NCBI GenBank assembly: GCA_036562385.1
Contig: DATCKG010000065.1
Span: 1-16,930, forward strand
Reading direction: 5' to 3'
From: DATCKG01 sp036562385
GTDB taxonomy: Bacteria > Bacillota > Sulfobacillia > Symbiobacteriales > Symbiobacteriaceae
DNA: 16,930 nt
In this document: piece after piece, positions 1 to 6,493 of the stretch
Position numbering within the stretch: the stretch's first letter is position 1
How the letters are laid out: each line of letters begins with the position of its first letter
Translations under genes and position numbers: made by a program
The notes under the pieces: model-generated
Databases searched by the model: none
Told to the model about the DNA's origin: nothing
Seen by the model: the letters and a program-made list of their open reading frames with translations, nothing else

Positions 1-1
1 G

Positions 2-1738
2 ATCCGCACCTTCCACTCGGCGGCCCTGGCCCTTCTCCGGGAGCATCTGCACCTGTATCCGGCGGCCGGCCGGGATGCCCACTTCGGCATCGCGGATACC
101 CGTACGCAACTGGCCCTGGTGAAGGAGGCCATTGCCGAGCGCAACTTTGACCTGAAGGCAAACCAGCCGGAATTCTTCCTCTGGCGGATCAGTCGCTTCA
201 AAAACGAGATGGCCGATCCCGAGAGCCTGCTGTACCGGCAGCCCACGAACCCCTTCATGGACTGGGAGCGGGTCAGCAATCTCATCGGCCAGACCGACCG
301 GTACGTGAATCGCCTGACGGCCGAGATCTGGAAGCGGTATGACGCCAAACTGCAGGCCAACAACTTGATGGATTTCGACGACCTGATCCGCCTCTTCGTC
401 CGGATGCTGGCCGACGTGCCGGAGGTGCGGGAGGGGCTGCAGGAGCGCTTCCGATACATCCAGGTGGATGAGTTTCAGGACACCAACATCGCTCAACTGC
501 ACATGGTAAAGCTTCTGGCCGGGGACCGCCGAAACGTCATGGCGGTGGGCGACGACGCGCAGTCGATCTACAGCTGGCGGAGCGCCGATCTCCGCTGCAT
601 CCTCGATTTTGAGCGGCACTTCCCCGGTGCCAAGGTGGTGAAGCTGGAGCAGAACTACCGCTCCACCGGGGCGATCCTGGGGGCGGCCAACCGGCTGATC
701 GCCCACAACCCGGGACAGCTTCCCAAGCGGCTCTTCACCACCGCCGGCGAGGGCTGGCCGGTGGTGCATCACGAGGCGCCCACCGGTGAGGAAGAGGCCC
801 GCTGGGTGGTGGGCGAGATCCGCCGGTTGGTAGCAGAGGGGCGCCGGTACGGGGAGTTTGCGATCCTGTACCGAACCAACGTCCAGTCGCGGCCCTTTGA
901 GGAGTGGCTGCGGGCCGAAGGCGTGCCGTACCAGGTGGTGGGAGGTCCGAAGTTCTACGACCGGCGGGAAGTCCAGGATGCCTTTGCCTACATGCGGCTT
1001 CTGGTCAATCCCCGGGACTCCCTGAGCCTGGAGCGGGTGCTAAGCGCGCCCCGGCGGGGGATCGGACCCCGGGGCTTTCAGAAGATCCTGGTCCTGGCGG
1101 CCCGGCATGACACCGATTTGATCACCGCCCTGGATCTGGCAGTTCAGGAGGAGGCGCTGGTGGATCAGGCCGCCCGGGGCGCCCGGGAACTGCACGGGCT
1201 CTTCCGGCAGGCGCAGCTTGCGCTCAAGCAGGGCGAAACCTACCCGGCGGTGGTGGAGCGGCTGATTCAAGGCAGCGGCCTGCTGGCCCGTCTGCAGGCG
1301 GAGGATGCCCGGCGGGACGAGCAGCGGGCCGAGGTGGTGCGCTCCGTGATCACCTCGCTGTATGAGTTTCACCGGCGGCGGCCGGATTCGACCCTGGCGG
1401 ATTTCCTCGAGCGGCAGGCCCTGGCCGATGACCAGGATAATGACCAGGGGGGCGACGCGGTCCGACTGCTCACCATCCACGCGGCCAAGGGGCTGGAGTA
1501 CCCGGTGGTCTTTGTGGTAGGCATGGAACAGGGGCTCCTTCCCAACCGGCGGGCCCTTGAGGAGGGGAACCTGGAAGAAGAGCGGCGGCTCTGCTATGTG
1601 GCCATCACCCGGGCCCGGGAGCGGCTGTATCTCACCAGCGCCCGGATTCGGGCTCAGCAGGGGGACTTTGTGGTGACGGAGCCCTCGCAGTTCTTGGCGG
1701 AGGCGCTGCAGGGGCCCCCGGCAGAGGCGGCGGACTGA
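2..1738 (+). CDS. UvrD/PcrA-type superfamily 1 DNA helicase (5' end outside window)
   Basis: ATP-driven 3'-5' DNA helicase of the UvrD/Rep/PcrA family, acting in DNA repair and replication-fork upkeep in the cytoplasm. The reading frame is open from base 2, so the gene starts upstream; 578 residues are visible. The visible part opens with TFHS (motif Ib), so the Q motif and Walker A are missing only because of the window edge. Downstream are the Walker B box DEFQD (467-481), QSIYSWR (motif III, about 560-580), LEQNYRST (motif IV), LLTIHAAKGLEYPVVFV (motif V, about 1465-1515) and EEERRLCYVAITRAR (motif VI, about 1573-1620). After motif VI only about 37 residues remain, ending at PSQFLAEAL plus a short tail. 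The long C-terminal linker and Tudor-like domain of typical PcrA is therefore absent. The GTG at 119 is an internal codon, not the start. The family is certain; the choice between pcrA, uvrD and a short paralogue is not. Confidence 0.93.
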   Translation: MRTFHSAALALLREHLHLYPAAGRDAHFGIADTRTQLALVKEAIAERNFDLKANQPEFFLWRISRFKNEMADPESLLYRQPTNPFMDWERVSNLIGQTDRYVNRLTAEIWKRYDAKLQANNLMDFDDLIRLFVRMLADVPEVREGLQERFRYIQVDEFQDTNIAQLHMVKLLAGDRRNVMAVGDDAQSIYSWRSADLRCILDFERHFPGAKVVKLEQNYRSTGAILGAANRLIAHNPGQLPKRLFTTAGEGWPVVHHEAPTGEEEARWVVGEIRRLVAEGRRYGEFAILYRTNVQSRPFEEWLRAEGVPYQVVGGPKFYDRREVQDAFAYMRLLVNPRDSLSLERVLSAPRRGIGPRGFQKILVLAARHDTDLITALDLAVQEEALVDQAARGARELHGLFRQAQLALKQGETYPAVVERLIQGSGLLARLQAEDARRDEQRAEVVRSVITSLYEFHRRRPDSTLADFLERQALADDQDNDQGGDAVRLLTIHAAKGLEYPVVFVVGMEQGLLPNRRALEEGNLEEERRLCYVAITRARERLYLTSARIRAQQGDFVVTEPSQFLAEALQGPPAEAAD

Positions 1739-1760
1739 GGGCCCTGGCGGCAAACCAGTG

Positions 1761-1790
1761 GTGACGCTGCCGGAAGAAATATGGTAGACT
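1761..1790 (+). promoter_or_regulatory. Possible sigma-A promoter for uppP
   Basis: GTGACG (1761-1766) and TAGACT (1785-1790) each match the sigma-A hexamers at four of six positions and are 18 bp apart. They lie in the 100-bp gap between the helicase gene and uppP. No terminator is visible after the helicase gene, so read-through is also possible. This is a weak call by eye. Confidence 0.3.
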
Positions 1791-1838
1791 GGTGGCGCTG
1801 CGGGTCTGAGGAGGCCGCACGTCGTTGGAGGGAGCGTC

Positions 1839-2627
1839 GTGACCATACTGCGCGCCGTGGTGCTGGGAATAGTACAGGGACTGACGGAGTTCTTGCCGAT
1901 CTCCAGTTCCGCGCACCTGGTTCTGGTACCCTGGTTCTTGGGCTGGCCGGAATCCGGCCTTACCTTCGATATTGCCCTGCATGTCGGCACACTGCTGGCG
2001 GTGACAATCTACTTCTGGCGGGACCTATTGACCCTCGCACTGGAAGGGCTCACCCACGGGACTCGCACCACCATGGGCCGGGTCGGCTGGGGCATCGTGG
2101 TGGGCACCATTCCGGCGGCGATCTCCGGCCTGCTGCTGGAGGAGCAGGTGGAGACCACCTTCCGCCATCCCTTGCAAATCGCCTTTCTGCTTGCCTTCAT
2201 GGGCGTGATGCTGTACCTCGCCGACCGGTTGGGCCGGAAGGCGCGGTCCCTGGAGGAGGTCAGCATTCTGGACGTGTTCTGGGTAGGGGTGGGGCAGGCC
2301 CTGGCCGTGATCCCCGGCTTCTCCCGGTCCGGCACCACGATGACGGTGGGCCTCATGTTGGGGTTGGATCGGGGAACTGCCGCCAGGCTCTCGTTTCTGC
2401 TGGGGTGGCCGGCGATCTTCGGCGCTGGGGTACTGGCTCTGAAGGACTTGACCGTTGCCAGCCTGACGCCGGCCTTCTTCACGGGGGTCGCGGTGAGCGC
2501 CCTGTCCGGGTATGCGGTGATCGCGTTTCTGATGGAGTACCTCCGGCGGGGGACCTACTTCGTATTTGCCGCCTACCGGGTTTTGCTGGCCGCAGCGACG
2601 GTGCTGGTCTACTTCCTCCGGGGGTAA
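1839..2627 (+). CDS. uppP: Undecaprenyl-diphosphatase UppP (BacA family)
   Basis: Integral membrane phosphatase that converts undecaprenyl diphosphate to undecaprenyl phosphate, recycling the lipid carrier of peptidoglycan synthesis; family members confer bacitracin tolerance. At 262 residues it has the usual family length. The N-terminal signature QGLTEFLPISSSAHL carries the (E/Q)xxxE motif as Q13 and E17, plus the conserved His26. The second signature, PGFSRSGTT at residues 159-167, includes Arg163, matching the catalytic Arg of the family. Several hydrophobic segments fill the rest, as expected for a polytopic protein. The start is GTG at 1839, with GGAGGGAG (1827-1834) just upstream. It lies about 100 bp after the helicase gene and is followed by the shared hairpin at 2648-2677. 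Confidence 0.96.
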   Translation: MTILRAVVLGIVQGLTEFLPISSSAHLVLVPWFLGWPESGLTFDIALHVGTLLAVTIYFWRDLLTLALEGLTHGTRTTMGRVGWGIVVGTIPAAISGLLLEEQVETTFRHPLQIAFLLAFMGVMLYLADRLGRKARSLEEVSILDVFWVGVGQALAVIPGFSRSGTTMTVGLMLGLDRGTAARLSFLLGWPAIFGAGVLALKDLTVASLTPAFFTGVAVSALSGYAVIAFLMEYLRRGTYFVFAAYRVLLAAATVLVYFLRG

Positions 2628-2640
2628 GGATCTGGGCAGG

Positions 2641-2677
2641 AAAAAACGGGACCACTGGCCGTCTGGCCCGTGGTCCC
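2641..2677 (-). terminator. Rho-independent terminator of the - strand gene at 2695-3075
   Basis: A 13-bp stem with one mismatch joins 2648-2660 (GGGACCACTGGCC) to 2665-2677 around a GTCT loop. Read on the - strand, the stem is followed at once by a run of six T (the A run at 2641-2646). That is the layout of an intrinsic terminator for the - strand gene, which ends 18 bp away. On the + strand the following bases (TTCCTACTTGTC) are a poor T-tract, so it can only weakly end uppP transcription. Confidence 0.85.
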
Positions 2678-2694
2678 TTCCTACTTGTCTTGTG

Positions 2695-3075
2695 TCAGTT
2701 CTGCGCTGGTTCCTGGGGCTGTTCCGGTGGCTGCTCCTGGGACTGTTCCTGGCTGGCCTCCGCCTGGACGCCGTGCCGCGCGGGGTCGTACAGGATATCC
2801 CGCTCGCGGGCCCACTGCTCCCATTCCTCCAAGGTGTTGAACCGGCGGAAGCCGTAGTACTTCTGGTAGTACGGCTGGCTGAACATGTCTTCCAGTTCCT
2901 CCGCCGAAGCACCGGTGGCTTCCATCAGCTCGGCTCCGGTCATCGGGCGGTGGTGGAGCGCGAGAAAGTCAGACATCACCTTCCACACCTTAAGGGTCAG
3001 GGTGCTGGTGGTGCTGTTTCCAAATACGTACGTCGTTGTAAAGTAGGCCTGTGCGGTGGGGGTTGTGGTACCCAT
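2695..3075 (-). CDS. Hypothetical protein, 126 aa, with Q/E/P-rich C-terminal tail
   Basis: I do not recognise this protein. The start chosen is ATG at 3075, with GGAGGG at 3083-3088 seven bases upstream; the in-frame TTG at 3096 would place that site inside the gene. The N-terminus is Thr/Ser-rich (MGTTTPTAQAYFTTTYVFGN). The middle, about residues 30-105, looks alpha-helical and includes MTGAELMEATGASAEELEDMF, which could be a small helix-turn-helix-like fold. After PYYQKYYGFRRF come a Trp-rich helix and a 20-residue tail of repeated Glu/Gln/Pro (EASQEQSQEQPPEQPQEP). There is no signal peptide or membrane segment. It is a single-gene unit with its own promoter (3144-3171) and terminator, convergent with uppP, so I take it as a real gene. 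No function is assigned. Confidence 0.75.
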   Translation of the reverse strand: MGTTTPTAQAYFTTTYVFGNSTTSTLTLKVWKVMSDFLALHHRPMTGAELMEATGASAEELEDMFSQPYYQKYYGFRRFNTLEEWEQWARERDILYDPARHGVQAEASQEQSQEQPPEQPQEPAQN

Positions 3076-3082
3076 GGGGAAT

Positions 3083-3088
3083 CCCTCC
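3083..3088 (-). promoter_or_regulatory. Ribosome binding site that fixes the start of the - strand gene
   Basis: GGAGGG on the - strand, seven bases before the ATG at 3075. The spacing favours this ATG over the upstream in-frame TTG at 3096. Confidence 0.7.
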
Positions 3089-3143
3089 GTCAGCAATCCT
3101 GCTCAGCTGTAACGGTGCCATGAGGGCGCTGAATCCATACCTC

Positions 3144-3171
3144 ATTTTACTGGCATTTTCCGGTCTGTCCA
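3144..3171 (-). promoter_or_regulatory. Promoter of the - strand hypothetical gene
   Basis: On the - strand, TGGACA (3171-3166) and TAAAAT (3149-3144) each match the sigma-A consensus at five of six positions, with 16 bp between them. Transcription would start near 3137, giving a leader of about 60 nt. This is one of the better sigma-A matches in the window. Confidence 0.55.
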
Positions 3172-3259
3172 GCGGTCTCCTGTCCGGAGCCGGTCGCTTC
3201 CGGATTGCACCAAAGCTTGGTAAGATAAGTGCAAGGGCTTTGAAAGGAGGCTGGTCTGT

Positions 3260-3733
3260 ATGCAGTCTGGCTTTGTGGCCGGAATCATGGCGGCCCTGGA
3301 TTTCGGTCAGAACCGGATCAAGGAGGCCATCCGGGATCTTTCCCCGGAACAGCTTGCCGCCGTGCCGGATGGGTTTCAGAACAGCATAGCCACCCTGGTC
3401 GTGCACCTGGCGGCAACGGAGGTCAACTTTGCCTACCGGTTCCGGGGCGAGCCGGTACCGGATGCCCTGCGGGCTGAATTCCTGCTGGACAAGCCTCACG
3501 ATCCCCTGCCGGCTCCGGAAGGGGAGACGGCGGAGAGCCTGATCGCCAAGTTGGACAAGGCGCGGTCCGTGCTTACCGAAGCGGCGGAGCGCCTGACCGA
3601 CGCTGATCTGGACCGGGAATGGGAGGGCCCTGGTGGCCGGCGGATGTCGGTTCGCTTAATGCTTTCCATCCTGCCCTACCATCAGGGACTGCACTTTGGC
3701 CATATCCAGTACCTGAAGCGCATGATCGGCTGA
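3260..3733 (+). CDS. DinB-family (YfiT/DUF664-like) metal-binding four-helix protein
   Basis: A 157-residue cytoplasmic protein of the DinB superfamily, a four-helix bundle holding a divalent metal by three His residues. Family members include thiol S-transferases (bacillithiol or mycothiol dependent) and many proteins of unknown role. The family layout is visible: the first helix with NSIATLVVHLAATE, where His49 is the first ligand, and the C-terminal PYHQGLHFGHIQYL with His141 and His145 in HxxxH spacing (His148 follows). The ATG at 3260 is preceded by a strong site AAAGGAGG (3243-3250), nine bases away. It is a single gene, divergent from the - strand gene and followed by a GC-rich hairpin. 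The family is likely; the substrate is unknown. Confidence 0.85.
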   Translation: MQSGFVAGIMAALDFGQNRIKEAIRDLSPEQLAAVPDGFQNSIATLVVHLAATEVNFAYRFRGEPVPDALRAEFLLDKPHDPLPAPEGETAESLIAKLDKARSVLTEAAERLTDADLDREWEGPGGRRMSVRLMLSILPYHQGLHFGHIQYLKRMIG

Positions 3734-3760
3734 CGGTTGTTTCATGGCATCGGTGGGGAA

Positions 3761-3794
3761 TCAGGGGCGGAACCCGGCGGGGTTGCGCCCCTGA
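3761..3794 (+). terminator. Strong stem-loop after the dinB-like gene
   Basis: CAGGGGCGGAACCC (3762-3775) pairs with GGGTTGCGCCCCTG (3780-3793) with one G-G mismatch and a GGCG loop; T3761 and A3794 add a pair. It lies 28 bp after the stop codon. The following bases, ATTGCCCCTTG, are not a U-tract. It may act as a weak or U-independent terminator or a 3'-end stabiliser. Confidence 0.5.
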
Positions 3795-3894
3795 ATTGCC
3801 CCTTGACAGGGGAAGGGGCGTCCACCGGCGGAGGCGCGTTGGGGACGGCCGGCTTGTTTTCAGGTGCGATGATGGTCCTGAAGAAGGGGAGCGA

Positions 3895-3910
3895 TTGCAA
3901 ACGGTGAACT
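3895..3910 (+). promoter_or_regulatory. Candidate LacI-type operator upstream of lacI
   Basis: The 16-mer TTGCAAACGGTGAACT is centred on the CG at 3902/3903 and shares the core AAACGGT with the operator at 5143-5158 (10 of 16 bases alike). It lies 46 bp before the lacI start, consistent with autoregulation. Its TTGCAA could also be a -35 box, but no convincing -10 follows at normal spacing. It is the weakest of the three sites. Confidence 0.35.
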
Positions 3911-3955
3911 AACGGAAAAATAAACCGACACGTTGTTAGATGAGGGGCTGAGGCC

Positions 3956-4963
3956 ATGGCTGTTACAATCAGAGATGTGGCGCGCCACGCGGGCGTATCC
4001 GTGGCGACCGTTTCTTACGTGCTCAACAACGACCCGCGCATTTCGCCGGAGACGCGGCGCAAGGTCCTGGCGGCCATTCGGGAGTTGGACTACCATCCCA
4101 ACAGTTGGGCCCAGGGCCTTGCCAAACGACAGCCCGACATCGTCGGTCTGCTCATGCCTGCCCCTCGCCACGCGGATCCGTTCCTGCTGGAGTTCATCAG
4201 CGGTGTCATCGACGTGACGGCTGCCCACCATGTGGGTCTGCTTCTACTGCATGCCGGCCGGGGGGCGGACGACCCGCCGCGGGAACTGCTGCGCCGCAGG
4301 GTGGGAGGGGTGATCGTGCTGGAGTCCAGGGCGATCGATCCCCGGGTGGAGTGGCTGCAGAAACGGGGGATCCCATTTGTGCTGTTCGGCCGCTGTCAGA
4401 ACGTGGACGTCTCCTATTGGATCGACGTGGACAATGTGGCCGGAGCGCGGATGGCAGTGGAGCACCTGATCGACCTGGGGCACAGGCGTATCGGCTATAT
4501 CGGCGCGCCGCTCATGTACATGTTTGCCCAGTTCAGATTGCAAGGATACCGGGAGGCGCTGGAGTATCATGGCCTGCCGCTGATACCTGAATTGGTGCGT
4601 GAGGGTGATCTGACCGAGGAGGGCGGCTATGTATCGGCGGCGGCGATGCTGCAGCAGAAGGAGCGGCCCACGGCGATCTTGGCGGCGTCGGACATCATGG
4701 CCAGAGGTGCTCTGCGGGCCATCCGAGACCAGGGACTGCGGGTTCCCGAGGACGTTGCACTGGTGGGCTTTGACGGAACTCCCCTTTCGGCCTATACGGA
4801 TCCGCCGCTGACAACCGTCCGGCAGCCTGTGTATGAGATCGGCCGGGATGTGGCAGAACTGCTGCTGAAGATCATCGCACACCCGGATACCGAAAAGACC
4901 AGGAAGTTGATTCAGCCTACCCTTGTGATCCGGGAGTCGTCCGGACGGCGCCTGCAGCAGTAA
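3956..4963 (+). CDS. LacI-family transcriptional regulator of the sugar locus
   Basis: A 335-residue sugar-responsive DNA-binding repressor with full family architecture. Residues 4-24 (TIRDVARHAGVSVATVSYVLN) are the LacI helix-turn-helix. YHPNSWAQGLAKRQPDIVGLL at about 47-67 is the hinge helix with the minor-groove Leu. The rest is a periplasmic-binding-protein-like effector domain, with DVDNVAGARMAVEHLIDLGHRRIGYIG, the SDIMARGALRAI segment and the C-terminal DVALVGFDGTPLSAYTDPPLTTVRQP block. ATG 3956 is preceded by GAGGGG (3942-3947). It is transcribed in the same direction as the ABC transporter and glycosidase genes, 223 bp ahead of them. Palindromes that fit this family lie before both units, so it most likely controls them and itself. 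The effector sugar cannot be read from the sequence. Confidence 0.95.
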   Translation: MAVTIRDVARHAGVSVATVSYVLNNDPRISPETRRKVLAAIRELDYHPNSWAQGLAKRQPDIVGLLMPAPRHADPFLLEFISGVIDVTAAHHVGLLLLHAGRGADDPPRELLRRRVGGVIVLESRAIDPRVEWLQKRGIPFVLFGRCQNVDVSYWIDVDNVAGARMAVEHLIDLGHRRIGYIGAPLMYMFAQFRLQGYREALEYHGLPLIPELVREGDLTEEGGYVSAAAMLQQKERPTAILAASDIMARGALRAIRDQGLRVPEDVALVGFDGTPLSAYTDPPLTTVRQPVYEIGRDVAELLLKIIAHPDTEKTRKLIQPTLVIRESSGRRLQQ

Positions 4964-5087
4964 ACTGCTTTCGGTATTGCGAAGGACTTTGGTGCTATAA
5001 GGATGGCGCTTTGTGGCCTTTCCATATCTAAACAGAACCCCGGTAGCAGGAAGGACGGTCCGAGTCGGCGAAGTTTTCCGCGCCAAA

Positions 5088-5103
5088 ATTTAACCGGTTC
5101 ACC
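5088..5103 (+). promoter_or_regulatory. LacI-type operator 1 of the sugar transport operon
   Basis: ATTTAACCGGTTCACC contains the perfect 8-bp palindrome AACCGGTT (5092-5099). It matches the reverse complement of operator 2 (5143-5158) at 13 of 16 positions, with centres 55 bp apart. It lies 84 bp before the binding-protein start. Such a pair suggests cooperative or looping repression. The assignment to the LacI protein encoded next door is inference. Confidence 0.6.
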
Positions 5104-5142
5104 GGAGGGCCCAGCCGATTCGGGCCGTTTCCGCGGGCTCCT

Positions 5143-5158
5143 GTTGAAACGGTTAAAC
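5143..5158 (+). promoter_or_regulatory. LacI-type operator 2 of the sugar transport operon
   Basis: GTTGAAACGGTTAAAC is an imperfect palindrome (12 of 16 bases symmetric) with the central CG typical of LacI/CcpA-family operators. It ends 28 bp before the ATG of the binding-protein gene, so it probably overlaps the transcription start or early leader. No clear sigma-A promoter was found between 4964 and 5186. Confidence 0.6.
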
Positions 5159-5186
5159 ATCCTACCACTCACAGGGGGGAGATGGC

Positions 5187-6437
5187 ATGAGGAAGAGATG
5201 GGTCGCAATCCTGTCTGTATTGCTGGTGGCCACCATGGTGCTGACCGCCTGCGGTGGATCCAAGGACTCCGGCCAGTCCGCTGGCGGGGAAAAGGTGACG
5301 CTTCGACTGACCGGCTGGGCTTCCTCACCTGCTGAAACCGAGATCCTGAACAAATTGCTGGAAGGCTTCCACGAGAAGTATCCTGACATTACCGTGAAGT
5401 ACGAGCCCGTGAACGCCGACTACGACAAGAAAATCCAGGCGGACGCCGTTGCCGGAACCATGGCCGACGTCTTCTACATGGACGTGCTGTGGGCACCCGA
5501 CTGGATCGACAAGGGGCTGGCGATTCCGCTGGATGACTACATCGCAGCGGAAGGCGTCAACCTGGATGACTTCGAGCCGTCGCTGCTGAAGGGCTTCCAG
5601 CATGGTGGCAAGACCTACGGCCTGCCGAAGGGCTACAGCACTCTGGGGCTGTTCTACAACAAGGAGATGCTGGAGGCGGCCGGCGTCAGTGTCCCCACGA
5701 CCTGGGACGAACTGCGTGAGGCTGCCAGGGCCCTGACCAAGGACGGCGTCATGGGCCTGGCCATCTCCGCCGACCACGCTCGCTTCGTTCCCTTCATTTA
5801 CATGAACGGCGGCAAGCTGTTCAACGAGGACAAGACCGAGGCCTACTTCAACAGCCCGGAGGCGGTAGCGGCGGCCGAGTTCTACGTCGGCCTCGTGACG
5901 AAGGATAAAGTGGCGGCCACTCCCAAGGCGCTGGGGGCCGAGTGGGCCGGCGACGCCCTGGCCAAGGGTAAGGCGGCCATGGTGCTGGAGGGCCACTGGA
6001 TGATCCCCTTCCTGCAGGAGGCCGCTCCCAACCTGAAGTACGGTGTGGCGGAGCTGCCGGCGGGCCCGAAGGGCAAGTCCAATTTCGTGTTCACCGTGGC
6101 CTACGCGGTTTCCAAGGACTCCAAGCATCCGGACGCTGCGTTTAAGCTGGTGAACTACCTGACCAGCGAGGAGGCGCAGCGGCAGCAGATCCGGCTCGGC
6201 CTGGAGCTGCCCTCCCGCATCGCGGTGGCCAGCGACCCCTTCTTCGACGGCAAGGAAGACCGTCAGGCCCTGATCGCCGGCGTCAAGTACGCTCAGCCGT
6301 TCCAGTACACCAAGAACCAGGCTCCCTACGTGGACGAGTTCCAGAAGGCTCTGGAGCGGATGATCCTCGAAAACGCGGATCCCAAGACGGAACTGGATAA
6401 GGTACAGGCCAAGTTCGAAGAAATCATGAAGAAGTAA
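5187..6437 (+). CDS. ABC transporter sugar-binding lipoprotein (CUT1, family 1)
   Basis: Extracellular solute-binding protein that captures an oligosaccharide and hands it to the two membrane permeases encoded next. It has 416 residues. The N-terminus is a lipoprotein signal: MRKR, a hydrophobic stretch, then the lipobox LTAC with the lipidated Cys22, followed by a flexible GGSKDSGQSAGGEK linker. The mature part has the family pattern: VTLRLTGWASSPAETEILNKL, then KIQADAVAGTMADVFYMD, GLPKGYSTLGLFYNKEMLEAAG and VPTTWDELREAARAL. The start is ATG 5187 with a GGGGGGAG site six bases upstream. It is the first gene of the operon behind two LacI-type operators and is followed by a hairpin. The preferred sugar cannot be told from sequence; malto-oligosaccharide or another glucoside is a guess from the neighbouring glycosidases. 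Confidence 0.95.
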   Translation: MRKRWVAILSVLLVATMVLTACGGSKDSGQSAGGEKVTLRLTGWASSPAETEILNKLLEGFHEKYPDITVKYEPVNADYDKKIQADAVAGTMADVFYMDVLWAPDWIDKGLAIPLDDYIAAEGVNLDDFEPSLLKGFQHGGKTYGLPKGYSTLGLFYNKEMLEAAGVSVPTTWDELREAARALTKDGVMGLAISADHARFVPFIYMNGGKLFNEDKTEAYFNSPEAVAAAEFYVGLVTKDKVAATPKALGAEWAGDALAKGKAAMVLEGHWMIPFLQEAAPNLKYGVAELPAGPKGKSNFVFTVAYAVSKDSKHPDAAFKLVNYLTSEEAQRQQIRLGLELPSRIAVASDPFFDGKEDRQALIAGVKYAQPFQYTKNQAPYVDEFQKALERMILENADPKTELDKVQAKFEEIMKK

Positions 6438-6447
6438 CAGCAGCAGC

Positions 6448-6481
6448 GAATGGGGCCGGCACCGATGGTCGGCCCCCATTC
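6448..6481 (+). promoter_or_regulatory. Intercistronic stem-loop between binding-protein and permease genes
   Basis: GAATGGGGCCG (6448-6458) pairs with CGGCCCCCATTC (6470-6481) with one bulged C. An inner stem ACC/GGT closes a GAT loop. There is no T-tract after it. Stem-loops at this place in sugar ABC operons commonly protect the upstream mRNA, so that binding protein is made in excess over permeases. That role is inferred here. Confidence 0.65.
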
Positions 6482-6493
6482 CAATCTGGGGGG

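Noticed and set aside
1040..1990. Long - strand open frame (316 codons) across the helicase and uppP genes
   Set aside because: It lies opposite two clearly identified genes, shows no domain pattern and is rich in Pro, Arg and Gln, as expected of antisense frames in GC-rich DNA.
1781..2857. A 358-codon + strand frame overlapping uppP
   Set aside because: It is out of frame with uppP and Gly/Arg/Pro-rich, without motifs; uppP has all signature residues.
3198..3226. TTCCGG and TAAGAT, 17 bp apart, as promoter of the dinB-like gene
   Set aside because: The -35 box matches only poorly and the -10 box four of six; a promoter must be near but this one is not convincing.
3803..3808. Perfect TTGACA upstream of lacI
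   Set aside because: No AT-rich -10 box occurs 15-19 bp downstream; the surrounding bases are GC-rich hairpin sequence.
4956..4971. Small hairpin AGCAG-TAAA-CTGCT followed by TTT at the lacI stop codon
   Set aside because: The stem is only 5 bp and includes coding bases; too weak to call a terminator.
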